A DNA stretch of 64,000 nt from positions 62,001 through 126,000 of the forward strand of contig CAXHSH010000451.1 of NCBI GenBank assembly GCA_964019135.1, in the 5' to 3' direction. Source of the stretch: Arenicola marina (lineage: Eukaryota > Annelida > Polychaeta > Arenicolidae). This document shows positions 31,415 through 42,298 of this stretch, one piece after another (within the stretch, counting starts at the first letter, position 1; the number at the start of each line of letters is the position of its first letter). The notes below the pieces were generated by a model. The model was not told the DNA's origin. It worked only from the letters and a program-made list of their open reading frames with translations, and did no database searches. Both the position numbers and the translations under genes were made by a program.

Positions 31415-34390
31415 TTAAGTCGGTGCAGCACTCTGAGCAGCGTGACAGAAGGAGCAGCACCGCACCCCTCCACAGCAGGCCCTGATGTCGGCGTCTCGTA
31501 TGCCCTCGACCTGCAAAGCGCTGAGGACCATCTCTCGTATGCAGCGCGTCCTGCTCATGCGCACCATATCAAGCATGGCCTTCTCGCATCGGGAGCTGAT
31601 CATACTCCCAGGAGGAGTGTACAGGATGGCTTCCCCTGGCATGCCATTTCGAGCGCAGCGACCGACTTCCTGCCAATACTCGATGACGGACGATGGAGGA
31701 CCCCAATGAAGCACGTACTTGATGGCGTCCACGTGCACACCAAGCCCGAATGCCACGGTGGAAATAAGGCAGCGAACTCTGGAGTCGTTCGCTCGAAACG
31801 CCTCTGGGACATGCAGTTCTGTTGTCGCGTCCAACTTGGCGTGAAAGAACAGAACGAGATCGTCCAAGTCGTGCTGCTCCAACACCTCCACCAGCTCCCT
31901 GTAAATCCTGGTGACCCTATTGATGCTTCTGTGGAATGAAAATTACAATTAATCAAATGATTATATGATATATGTGATTGGTGTTTTAGGGCCGTGTCGT
32001 CCTACAAAAAGGCCAAATTGGGTCAAGAAACATCGCTAGATGGGATTCAATAGTGCTGTCGCCTATTAAGACATGGTATGTTCACAAATACTACGGCCAA
32101 TAATGGAAATGTTGACTTTTGTACATTGATAGGGATATATAGCCTATTTTGTCGTTTCGATGGATAACCAATAAGATACTTGTCACGTCATATCTCATTT
32201 TATATGCTTACCGGCAAAAGATCACTGCCTTCGGTGTGTCGCCTTGCTTGGTGAGCAGTAACTGGGTATACCACGCCAGGTCCCCGCTGACGGTGGCCTT
32301 GCCCTCCACGCGAAAATCCACGTAAATGTTGGGCCTGCAAATGTAATGCAAGCATAAACAGCGTTAGGATTGAAATATTATGATTGTTATTTACATGATA
32401 TATATGAGGGCAAACCTTTCTGCGTAAAGGTCGAATTGTATCTATTATGGTATCCCATCAGACTGTGTGATACCATATTTTAGGCATTTAGGGTAGTTCA
32501 TACGTAATATCATTATCTAATGCTGTTATAGATTCAGGAGCATTTTCTGGAGACATGGGGTCAGGCGTTAATCACTCCTTGACAAAAATTGTTCCCCAAA
32601 ACCGATGTACAAAACTATAGAGGTATGTCGTAACGCGGTATTATTGGTGACATATTCATCAACATTTTAAACAAGATATTGGCTGACTGGGCGGATAAAG
32701 TCAAAAACGAAATAACGGGCTAACGAGAAGCCAGTCCGCTTATCGTACAGGACGATCAACTGCTTATAAGATATTTGCTTTATATGGTCTAGCCCAAAAG
32801 TATCCATGTAAGGAGCGTAGTTGTTTCACTATGTAATTTCTTAGACTGTTAAATAGGAATGAGACAAGGCTGCATGCTGAGTCCACTTCTCTTGTTCTCT
32901 TTTGTTATATGAAGTTAAATGTATAAGGTGAATCTAAGAATCTCACTGTACCTGTCGGGTACCTTGGAGACGATGTGGAACCTCGGAACTCCAACCGTCG
33001 TGCACAAGGATTCCAGGATGGCTGGCGTCACCGTGGCTGTAGCGGCAACCAGCGGGGTGGCCTTGAACATGGAGCGTAGCTCCCGTACGCGCCGGTACGA
33101 GGCCCTAAACGTGTTACCCCTGTTGATGTACAAAATAAGTTAGCTATGGGAATATTTTTTATATGTGTATAGCTGCTAAATAAGAATCTTGAACTATGTG
33201 ATATGTTTGCGGTTTCCGGCAGTGTCTGTCTGTGTGAAGATTAGGGATACATACCATGTTACGACACAATGCGCCTCATCAATGGCTCAAACGTGTTACC
33301 CCAGTTGATGTACAAAATAAGTTAGCTATGGCAATAATTTTTATATGTGTATAGCTGCTAAATAAGCAGTTTCCGGCAGTGTCTGTCTGTGTGAAGATTA
33401 GGGATACATACCATGTTACGACACAATGCGCCTCGTCAATGGCAAGCAGGCAGATTCTGTCTCTGAGGGACAGGAAGATGTCACGCCAGAAGGAGTCCGA
33501 TACGATCTCGGGGGAGCAGAATATCAAGGAGAACCTCCCATCACGTATACCTGTCAAAGAGAAGGAAGAGAACAATGGAAACGATTGGTATATGTAAGAC
33601 CATTTCAACATATATGAATACTATCATATAAGACTTACAATAATGATTTTAAAGAGCCAGATTGATGGGATTATTCTCAAAGTCCATAAACTCTTTACCT
33701 TGAACTTCTTCTTCTTTCATTTCACTTTTCCTCAGAATGGCCACAGCCGAGACGCCTCTGCTCTCCCAGCGGTTAACTTGATCACGCATAAGGTTTCGCA
33801 GCGGGGACACTATGATGGAGATGTGGCGTTTCCCAGGCTGGTAAAAGAAACGGGTCGGTTGTACATATAATGGTTTGCTGAAATGACTACTTATGGCGCT
33901 AAAGTTAAAATGAATCTATATGCCTTAAAATTAATAAATGGTTTGTGGTATTTGTAACCTCTATGGCCAATAAAAAATTACGCCTCTTACCATGTAAAGA
34001 TTGGCATAACTGGAAACTTTAAAGCGCCATAGAAATTCATATTTGTACAATATTTGCCCTAAACACGATTTTTTTCGATTGCGTGTGTTGTTGCCATATG
34101 AAACATTTATGTTTACGTGTTATGCACATTTTCGATGTAGTATCCTGATGTCCTATGAAAACGTACTTGATTTTTATATAGTGGGGATTGAATGAGCGAT
34201 AATAGGGAAATACCTCGAGCAGATCCTTCATGAGCGGGGGCAGCGCGAAGACGTCACTCTTGCCGTGTCCCGTTGGTAGGAGGCAAAATACATCCTCTCC
34301 CGAGTGTAGGTGATCTATGGCGCTGAGCTGCTCCGCATTGTGCACATACGGCAGCCGCAGTGCTTCTGAAACTGTTTTCACGAGGTCCAT
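31415..34390 (-). CDS. E1 RecQ-like DEAH helicase (6 exons, predicted 419 aa)
   Basis: Exons on the minus strand: 34390-34214, 33837-33699, 33550-33412, 33119-32952, 32334-32212, 31928-31415. All junctions are GT/AG, the phases agree and the total is 1260 nt. Helicase motifs come in order: I LLPTGHGKSD, Ia IIVSPLRNLMRDQV, II AIDEAHC, III TATVTP, V STVAFGLGVHVDAIKYVLHWG region, VI QEVGRCARNG. This is the ATP-dependent 3'-5' helicase core of the RecQ group; no RQC or HRDC domain follows. The short tail is Cys-rich (ACCGG, CCSFCH) and may bind zinc. Exons 3 and 4 (139 and 168 nt) have exactly the same lengths as in the E2 copy, which supports the model. It converges on the transposase gene and probably unwinds DNA during excision or gap repair of the element; that role is inferred. 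Confidence 0.88.
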
Positions 34391-34511
34391 CTTACACGTG
34401 GTGTATTCAGGTCTGCAACGTGTTGCTTACTGATGTCAATGCTGAACGTACAAAACTATACGTACAAAGTTACCTCTAACATCGCTTTGGGCCGTGGCGC
34501 CACCTTCTGGG

Positions 34512-34782
34512 CATCAACATGGCGGCGAGCGGCAAAACACTTTTGTGACAGAATTAAAAGTTGTCGTTTATACAAAATTGGCGACGAGTTGGCACGAATC
34601 CATATCTCACGGAACTAAAGAAGTTACCATAGAACAAGTTTAGGATATCAATTTTTTTGGATTCATGTGAGTATTTGTGCTAAAGGCAAAAATTTGCGGC
34701 CGAACAGCAATTCTACGCGATGAGTTCAGACGTTACAGTCAGCATCAGACTGTCAAACTGTAACGTCTGAACGTTCAGGCTA
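34512..34782 (-). repeat. Right terminal inverted repeat of E1 with subterminal hairpin
   Basis: Inverted copy of 4971-5243. The same 16-bp stem is at 34724-34739 and 34757-34772, but the loop differs from the left one. The helicase ATG at 34390 is about 120 bp inside this repeat, so the repeat is its likely promoter. Confidence 0.85.
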
Positions 34783-34791
34783 GGTAAAAGA
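34783..34791. repeat. Right 9-bp target site duplication of E1 (GGTAAAAGA)
   Basis: It directly follows the CTA end of the right TIR and matches 4962-4970. It is followed by TAG in the flanking DNA, so a 12-base match is visible at the left side. Confidence 0.85.
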
Positions 34792-36255
34792 TAGCTCAAT
34801 TTAGATTTCACCAATGTTCTTCTCTATCGAAAACCTTGACAATGACGTAAGTAAGATGTCCAAAACAACAGCATTTTTCAAAATCCTCCGACATCCCTAC
34901 TATAGTTGTCATGGCGCGCGGAGGGGGGGGGGGCGGCTTGACACATATGTCATATAAAGAGAGAAGGTAGGCAAAGCATTTTGCAGCCAGAAAACTCAGC
35001 CCGAACAACATCGGTCGATTTCGTCAACAAAATGCCACGACTGCGCGGTTTCCTCGCTTCACTCAATGCCTCAACACTTTACTCACGAAAATATCACGTA
35101 ATCCCATTCAAACACACTTTCAAATCGCTGCATCAAGACATTTTTCCGCCAACTTTACGCGATTTTCACTGATGCCGCTCACCATGGCCGTTGACTGCCG
35201 CAGCGCATTTCTTAGAGCCTTCTGATAGGTTGTAACCTCGCGTGTGCCGTTTTCTCGCAAGCTCCTTCGTCCATATGCAAATTACATTGCAGGCTGTTCC
35301 ATCACTGGTACTCCCGCCTTAAGTACTCGTACCGATTAACATGGAGTAATAGTTTTCGCAGAGGGTGATACGGCGTTAGAATAAGTAGCGCTGATCGAGT
35401 CGTGCCTTTGGCATTAAAGTTTATAGGGGTCTGCACGGGTAAACGGCGACACACGACACAGAGATATTTGAAAATTCAACATTCGACATTGAGGATCGTA
35501 CAGTTTTTTATTTCTTTGATCCAGCCGCTATGATAAAAATTTACAAATGCACTAGTGAACTAGGCCACACGACCCCTCCCCCCCCCCCTTGCCCTCCCGG
35601 TGGGGGGGGGGGGGCGGGGAGTACTGAATATATTCCTGAGTTTAGGGGGGGGGGCCGCGGTAAAGCCCTCCCCCCTTTTTTTCACTGCCAAAATCCGCTC
35701 GGTCGGGGCGTTTTATTATCGCCAAATTCCGCCAATTTGAAAATCTGCTCGAAAGGGGAACGTCCCCCCTTTTTTGATGACCAATGCCGTTTTTTCAATG
35801 CAAAAATTTAGGCCATCTGAGCCGTGACTCCCCCCCCCCCCCCCCCCCTTTTTTTTGGCGTGGACCCGCCCCCCGGTGAGAAGTATTCAGTGGAGCCCCC
35901 GCCCCCCACTTCCCCGGTCATCAAAAACTTCATAGTCCCTCGGCCCAGAGCCACAAATATCCGCTCTCTCAGGCATCAAGACAACCGCGGAAATTGCCCC
36001 CCATCAGTTTTGTGTAATAGTGTAACTCCCCCTCCTCCACCTCCCTAGTATTGTATTGTATTGAATTGAATTAATATGTAGTCGATTATTGCGTGCTCGC
36101 ATTACTGACTAACGTTATCATGCACATACCCGTTGTGCAGGAATTTTAAAATTTTGAGCGTGATACCGTGATAAATACCACATAAAAACGACTTCTGTTT
36201 CTTGCATCCTACAAGACCGGAGATATATATTTTACTCTAGTACTTAAAAACACAA
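34792..36255. other. No gene; poly-G/C-rich flank
   Basis: Non-coding by eye. 35570-36050 holds several long G and C runs. A rough inverted similarity around 35590-35660 and 35865-35915 (G/C tract plus ATTCAGT-like core) might be the ends of a degraded MITE, too weak to call. Confidence 0.4.
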
Positions 36256-36259
36256 TAAA

Positions 36260-36535
36260 CTATTTTATGGAATTCTACAGTATGCCATAGAATTGTATAG
36301 TAATTACTATAGTACCTTTATAGAATTCTATAGTACCTATAGAATTCTATAGTAATCTATAGGATTTACCATAGTAATTTAAAATACTATAGTACTTTTA
36401 TAGAATTCTATAGTACCTATAGAATTTTATAGTAATTACTATAGTAATCTATAGAATTTACCATGGTAATTTAAAATACTATAGTACCTTTATAGAATTC
36501 TATAGTACCTATAACATTCTATAGAATATTTTTAC
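36260..36535. repeat. AT-rich tandem repeat built from TATAGAATTCTATAG palindromes
   Basis: CTATAGTACCTTTATAGAATT-type blocks recur with TTACCATRGTAATTTAAAATA about every 114 bp. Many short palindromes make it prone to cruciforms. It cuts off the reverse-transcriptase remnant that starts right after it. Confidence 0.8.
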
Positions 36536-36539
36536 ATGG

Positions 36540-38318
36540 GATAAATCGCCCCTTTAAAAAACCCTTCTGGTCACTGCTAATTATGTCAGGTAAAACTTTT
36601 TCATTCTATGTGCTAAAACCCCTGTCAAAATCTTGAAATCCACGTTTCATAGAGATATAGGTCTCCATTTTTTTTTAAATTCCTTGGGTTTATTCCCTTT
36701 AAGTAGACACGTACAGTATCTCAGTACTTTCTAAGTTCTATCAAAACTTCCTTCGGTGTATTTACTTCTACTTCATCCACTACTAATCTGTTTATTAACT
36801 TACTTATATAATTCCGCTTGTCCAAACTACAAACATACTGGCTGGCTTTATCACCCTCTTCATACCATTTAAAGTTGCATGTCGAGTTCTTTCCCGCCAA
36901 AACTAAGCCAAGGCGAAATTTATATCAAAATGTGCAGAAAACTCGATTGTTTTATTCTATAAATTCAAAAACCTGATAAACATCGCCGTCTCGGCTATGG
37001 TGTGGCAAACGTGTCTATCCCGGGACACCACAGAACTCGGTCGCGGTACTGCTACTTATAACAAAGCATCGCGAAGCACACAAACTGATGACGTTTACCA
37101 CTAAAATGAAAACTTGTGGTAAATTGATATAACGGGCAAGGCTAGGAGACACTATTTGGCAGTCTGGCAAGGGTGGATTATATAGACAAAAGAAGTCTTA
37201 AATGATTCAAGGACGGATTCTTATTTGTATTTTGACCTCTTTAGTTTGGCGGGAAAGAGCTCGACATGCAACTTTAACCCTGGACCGCATATTATTTCCC
37301 CTCACCTTAGCTAGCCTAAGTAGCTCCAGTTCGAATTTTAGTTCATCCAAAGATAATAAATCAGTTTGGTTACTTGCAAACCATATATGATTAATTTGGG
37401 TTTCTAAAATGGCTTCTTTTTTCAGCGAAAGGTTCTTTTTATGACTACAGTAACTGATAGTACGACCTCGAATCTCCAGTTTAATCATTTCAAATAACAG
37501 TTGGTCATCCAGTTCATTGTGATAAAAATCTACTGTTTGCTTGACACATTCCCTTACCAATTTACAATATTCTAGGTCTTTCAGTAAAGAATTATTAAAT
37601 TTCCAGTAGCCTTTACCCATGGGTGCTAAACAAAAGTCAACCTTTATGACTACAAAAGAATGATCAGTTCTGTAGCCTGAAATAATAAAGCTGCCCCTCA
37701 ACATGGAGTTAATATCGCTTGAGGTCAGAAAGAAGTCTAACCTCGCTCGTTGTGATTTCCTTTGTTGGTTGGTCCAAGTGAACCTCCGCATTGTCGGGGT
37801 GGCAGACACGCCAGTAATCAGACAACTCCAACTCCTCCATCATATTAAGTAAAATCGTTCGCGCTTGAACACTATTCTCATTTTCATATCCGTCTCTTGT
37901 GATAAGACCAAACTCCAATCACCACATATTATTGCACTAGAATTTTCAAACGAGTTAATTCTACATTTCAGGCCTAAAACTCAGGCCTATCTTTATTCGG
38001 TCCATAAATACAAACAAGAGTGAATCTATTGTTACACATAGTTATATCCAATATCAACACGTTGCCATCTTCATCTCTATAAACATTATGTACAATATAC
38101 TCAAATTGTTTCTTTAATATTATGGCGACTCCACGCGAACGGGACGATGTCGAGTTTATGAAGAATGTAGCATTATACTTATCCTCTAATTTAGTTTGCG
38201 TTAACTTATCAAAATGCACATCCTGAAGACAACAAAGAGAAAGCTCTTTCTCTTGCAACCAACTCATTACATCTTCAGAGGGGAACCCAGCCCACGTACA
38301 TTTAAACTACAGATTTCT
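36540..38318 (-). pseudogene. Broken ORF2 of the Tx1/L1-like element (endonuclease and early reverse transcriptase)
   Basis: The endonuclease begins with EICSLNVRGLGSP at about 38318. It continues with MSWLQEKELSLCCLQDVHF and CNNRFTLVCIYGPNKDRP (to 37974). After frameshifts it reads DYWRVCHPDN (about 37825) and then FTWTNQQRKSQRARLDFFL (from 37809). A linker follows, cut by the MITE at the TTAA. Beyond the MITE comes KWYEEGDKASQYVCSLDKRN (36869-36790). With more stops and frameshifts the reverse transcriptase start WRPISL, VLAHRMKK and SSDQKGFLKGRF appear down to 36540. The catalytic YADD region is absent. This order is typical of Tx1 and L1 group elements. At least four frame breaks make it non-functional. 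Confidence 0.8.
36869..37277. mobile_element. Palindrome-ended MITE, copy 2, with TTAA target duplication
   Basis: The ends are AAAGTTGCATGTCGAG..CTTTCCCGCCAAA and the complement TTTGGCGGGAAAGAGCTCGACATGCAACTTT. TTAA stands at 36869-36872 and 37274-37277. Removing the element with one TTAA rejoins the retrotransposon frame exactly. TTAA duplications are used by piggyBac and Kolobok families. It is longer than copy 1 (11992-12249) mainly in the right third. Confidence 0.85.
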
Positions 38319-38797
38319 ATACAACCATCCAGAGTAGAAACGTTTCAAAACACAATAACACAACCGCTATGCCATAATCTGATCAGTGCTGCCATGAATT
38401 AGAGTGGTATTCAGATTTAAACATATGCAAGAAAAGGACCATTTAATTTTTGAAAGGGGTGTTATTTCGTAGTGTTGATGTTATACAGGCCGTACTGCAT
38501 CTAAATATAAGAAAATTCGAAAATAGGAGGTAATCGCTAAATAATCGTTAAATGGGGGGCTTGAATGTACCAATGAAAGGATACAAATTAACTCAAAAGG
38601 CAGTACAGTACGCACAGCTCGCGAGAATCAGCTTCGCTCGCCCGGCTGGGATAACATAAGCTCCTATCTCATAGCAAATGTGATGCCCGTCAAATCAAGT
38701 GAGCTCAAATACTGAGTAGCAAAAAATACTCCGCGAGGGGCCGTCTCCACGGTCAACACACCTCTAACGATTAATTTCTTTAGGGCACAAAAATCAG

Positions 38798-39865
38798 TCA
38801 CAGTCTCGAAGTTCCACTTTCAACTCGATCCACAACGCACTTCGACCAACCTTCCGGCATTAAATGGAGCGTCCGTGTGGAATACCTGCTGCCGTTGATC
38901 ACCAGAATATTCCCCGACAGAGTAGCGCGCGCCCCATCTGCCCTGGCTGCCTTCAGAGCTGGCAGCAGACGCCGTCGTTCCTCCTGAATCACTCTTGGGA
39001 AGTCCTCTTCCACAAACACGTTCCTCCCACGAAGAGACTTCTTGTTCTGCCAAACCTCCTCACGATCTTTAAAGAACGATGATTGGCCTGCCGCGTCTAT
39101 GTGTAGCTCCTGTCGCCGGCCTTTTTCCAAGTCGGTGGCAACGTTGAAGCCTGATATCATCTGCAGCTTGTATTCCTAATTTCGTCTTAAGGATATCCAG
39201 TATGATGCGACTACAATCTTCTTGGACGCGACCTGCTACCTCCTTTTGGTTGTTTATGTGTAACTGTATCACTTTAAAAATCACAATGTTGGGTGGCTTT
39301 AGCGCCAGCGGCCTTTAAGGTCTTAGTTGGAGTCTCCCGGCCAAGTCGACACTATTTGTTTCACCTCTCGTTTGTATTTACGTCATACTTGGTCAAATAA
39401 ACGAATCTTGAATCTTGAATCCTTTCCACCGTAAAACACCAGATTTTCCCGTCGGCTTTACTGCTCCAGGGCCTGCACCTCGCTCTTCCGCTTCTCATGT
39501 TAACGTTTCAGCTCTGCAAGCTCAGCACCAGCGTTACGTTGCTCCAAAGCCTTTACCTTTTCCTTGAGGGTCGTGTTTTCTTTGTCGAGTGCATCGGTCC
39601 GCCCGCTGTTAAACTGAAGCGCTTCTTTCAGGTTCTACACGTCTTTCTTTAGTGTAGTTACCGCGGCCCGTATTTCAGGCAGACACGACACTAGTCCTAT
39701 GATGTGATCCAGTTGTTCTGTGTCTGCCATCTTGTTGCTTTTAAGTAATGTGTCGTCGGAGGCATCTTCTTTCTCAAACCAGGAAGCGAGCGTGCGTTGT
39801 TTCTTTTCGCTGTCTGCGTCGCTTTTTGCACCCCTACTGCTTCTACGGCGCTTACTTTTCCCCAT
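38798..39865 (-). pseudogene. Broken ORF1 of the Tx1/L1-like element
   Basis: The ATG at 39865 starts MGKSKRRRSSRGAKSDADSE. The N-terminal region continues past an in-frame stop near 39636 into a coiled coil (TLKEKVKALEQRNAGAELAE) and RRENLVFYG. After a ~135-bp insertion the RRM-like domain resumes with KLGIQAADDIRLQRCHRLGK (39284-39069). In another frame follow NVFVEEDFPRVIQEERRRLL and NILVINGSRY (39160-38798). This is the layout of L1-type ORF1 RNA chaperones, with several breaks. No function is expected from this copy. Confidence 0.75.
39286..39421 (+). repeat. 3' fragment of a short retroposon with (TTGAATC)n tail
   Basis: The piece ends GGTCAAATAAACGAATCTTG followed by repeated AATCTTG units, a tail typical of non-LTR elements or SINEs lacking poly(A). 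It interrupts ORF1 of the Tx1/L1-like element between RRENLVFYG and the RRM-like domain. Exact borders are uncertain. Confidence 0.55.
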
Positions 39866-40433
39866 GGAAAATTTTGACACAGTCCCTGATTCCAGCTGCA
39901 CACCGCCAACTGTACACCGCTAATCCACACGGTTTTGGCCGATATTATCAGCAGCAACCTAATGTTGGTATTTTGCGTCGTATTTTCTGCAATATCGCCT
40001 TCTATAGTCAAAACGGAAACTGTCCGAACATCGAAATTTGCGAATTATTAGTTTACTCAACGAGTTGAGGACGAAATCTATGCATATTCCTTACCTATGA
40101 ACTGGGGCCTGTCTGAGCAATTGTTTATCCGATCTGCAGTTCGATTCCTATCCTCAAAATACACGACCTGCCATGCTATTTAATAGAGCAGACGACGTTG
40201 TTTTTATCGTTCTCTTGTCAGTCGTGCAAAGGTGAAGGTTATCCAACTGCCACCTGATTGGTTCAAAATATAGGTCAAGTTAGAAAAGTCCAACGCGTCA
40301 TTTGACGAGGGTACCGAGGTTAAATGCAATTTCGCATGTGTAGGTGGCGCTTTTGCGTGGAGATTTTATGCGGCGTTCTAAAATAGCGCCACCTGGCGAG
40401 TGTTTTGTGATGCAGACGACAACTGAAGACAAA

Positions 40434-40605
40434 ATGAATGTCGACGAACTAATTTTGAATGTGCTGCGCTTTTTTGAGAAAGAAAAGAAGCGCGGCAAAC
40501 TTTATCTGTCGCGACATCGCGCGACAGATAGAGCTTGCGCTGCCTTTGGCATTTCGCGGGGACGACTGCAGAGAGTTCTTCGACAAGATAATCATAATGT
40601 CATCG
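40434..40605 (+). CDS. Putative first coding exon with a helix-turn-helix motif
   Basis: From the ATG at 40434 the frame reads MNVDELILNVLRFFEKEKKR, then ATDRACAAFGISRGRLQRVL, and meets a consensus donor (CATCG, then GTAAGA at 40606). The segment RACAAFGISRGRLQRVL looks like the recognition half of a helix-turn-helix, as at the N-termini of many transposase-derived regulators. The frame is open further upstream without a better ATG context. I do not find a following exon in the next 2 kb, so this may be an isolated remnant or have a distant partner. Function unknown. Confidence 0.4.
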
Positions 40606-40759
40606 GTAAGAATTTTCATTATAACTGGGATATCATAATGTTATCACGTCTCAATGTAAAAGGGTTTTGCTATTTCTTCTTTGCTTGTTTGTTTTTACCT
40701 TGCATTTTGTCTATAATTAATAACCAAAATAGTGCAGTATTTAAAGCGTATTTCTAAAT

Positions 40760-42290
40760 ATTATGACTCATCTGATACAGTCGGGCGTTTTTTTAGGCTG
40801 AAGGCCCCACGCCGTCACCTGGTGGGGGGGGGGGGGGTTGTTCCCAGATCACGATGATTTAAAAGCGGAACTCTCCGCTTAATGAAAGGGAGGGCGGTAG
40901 AAAAGATACTAAATTGACGATTTCCCGGTCCACGGTTATTTAATATTAAAATTCACAGTTCAAGATGAAAATCCTTGATCACGGCTGTCGGCTAATACCT
41001 CATTCCCAGTTCACGAAGAATGATTTTCCTCATTCCCAGTTCACGGTGAAATGAATAGCCCAAAGTACCCTTGCGCCCCTTTATGCAAATCTGGTTGCAT
41101 GCCCCGTGTTGCCTGAGAGAGGGAGCATTTCTGATAAGAGAGATAACTCTATAGGGCGGACATTTCTGATGTAGGCCTACAACATGTGCAACTGATATTT
41201 TATAACTTGTGACTGGCGGGGGCGGGGGGTGGGGGGGCGAATTTTGCATCCATAGAGCGGTTTAGCCGGGGAAAAGGCGGGTCATTGGAGAAAAAAACCT
41301 TCGGAGCCGATCTTCAAGGTGGTAAATGGGCGCTGATTACTGCGGAACCCTCCCAACCCTAGCATTAGTGTATTAAGTCCCCGCTCGCCGCTCTCACCAA
41401 CAGGGCCACCCACCTTTTCAAGTTTTGGATCCGATCTTGAAGAGAAACCTACCTATAGTACTTTGGGAATGTAGAATAACTATGTGTTTCGGTCGACCAA
41501 ATTCTATACTTTGCGATCATGACTGATGTAGATTTTTATGGTTTTATGTGTGTGTGTGCCCTTTTTAGAAAACGAAGCCGCCTCTAAAACGGGTCGCCCT
41601 ACAAAATTGGCCATTGTGTGAACGTTGTATAGATGTTCCATGTTATGCATATGGGGTACATTAGACCAGGCGACCGGGGCTTGTTCGCCCAGTGGGCCAG
41701 CTTGCCCCGACTCAAGCGAGTGGATGTGCCCCAAACGTGTCTGCTATATTTGGATGCAAGAAATATGAATTGGACTAGAAGTTAGAGTCTTCAATTTGTA
41801 ATCATAATTAGGCGCACATGGTACATGACTTTCGGTAAATTATTCATTTTCTAACTCTACAGGACATACTTGAAAAGCGAAGAACACATGGCGGAACTGT
41901 TATTTACTTACCTGGCAGAAAAAGTTCATTTCCCGCCAAACTGTTCGTCGCGCAGCTCGATCTTGATGAAAAAATTCTGGGACGTAAAACATTCATCACA
42001 TGACCGCATCACATGACACAAATTGGTGCTTTAGGGGTGTAAAGTCGAAAAAATCGATGTGGGCTAACGTACCCCGAGGGCCTACTTGCCCCGGTCTCCC
42101 CTATCTGGAACGATATATTTTGCATGTTTATGAAAACCAGTCTGTTGTTGGTTGTATGTTCAGGATGACACTGTGAATGATGGTCATATCGCTCCAATAG
42201 GAGAAGGACGGAGAGAGCGCAGACATGTACCCTGGGTAACCCCCTACGCTTTGCGACGAAGGACATATGGGATCTTTATCCTGCGACCAC
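40760..42290. other. No gene recognised; low-complexity stretch
   Basis: Contains poly-G runs (about 40822-40838, 41216-41238) and a short duplicated phrase CCTCATTCCCAGTTCACG (about 41000 and 41030). The ORFs here are proline- or glycine-rich products of G/C runs. Confidence 0.4.
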
Positions 42291-42298
42291 ACGGACAT

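Larger units (their letters stand above)
4971..34782. mobile_element. Giant DNA transposon E1 (AcademH-like), 29.8 kb, with TIRs and two convergent genes
   Basis: The left end 4971-5243 and right end 34512-34782 are near-identical inverted copies, differing mainly in a short loop near the tip. The tips read TAGCCTGAA(T/C)GTTCAGACG. The direct repeat GGTAAAAGA flanks the element at 4962-4970 and 34783-34791, a perfect 9-bp target duplication. Inside lie a spliced transposase-like gene reading right (11655-19846) and a spliced RecQ-like helicase reading left (34390-31415), with a satellite between their stop codons. Later insertions are a 6-kb non-LTR retrotransposon (5278-11244) and a MITE (11992-12249). 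Classification as Academ with helicase rests on my memory of that lineage (transposase plus SF2 helicase, 9-10-bp duplications). Both genes have open frames, so E1 could be autonomous, though the retrotransposon sits in the transposase 5' region. Confidence 0.85.
36540..39865 (-). mobile_element. Decayed Tx1/L1-like non-LTR retrotransposon, 3'-truncated
   Basis: On the minus strand ORF1 remnants (39865-38798) precede an APE endonuclease and the start of a reverse transcriptase (38318-36540). Two later insertions split it: a MITE at 36869-37277 and a short repeat at about 39286-39421. The reverse transcriptase stops at the AT-rich tandem repeat near 36535, so most of it is missing. Confidence 0.8.

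Noticed and set aside
19830..31939. Dozens of long ORFs (up to 456 codons) on both strands in the satellite
   Set aside because: The repeat unit is a stop-poor multiple of three, so every frame stays open. The products are simple repeats (PRLLGVCQ, SPARGVPA, LACSGCAS) with no conserved domain, and genes on both sides end at the array.
4971..34782. The TIRs as two unrelated solo MITEs
   Set aside because: They are inverted, begin with TAG and end with CTA, and the same 9-mer stands directly outside both outer tips and not at the inner ends. E2 shows the same pattern independently.
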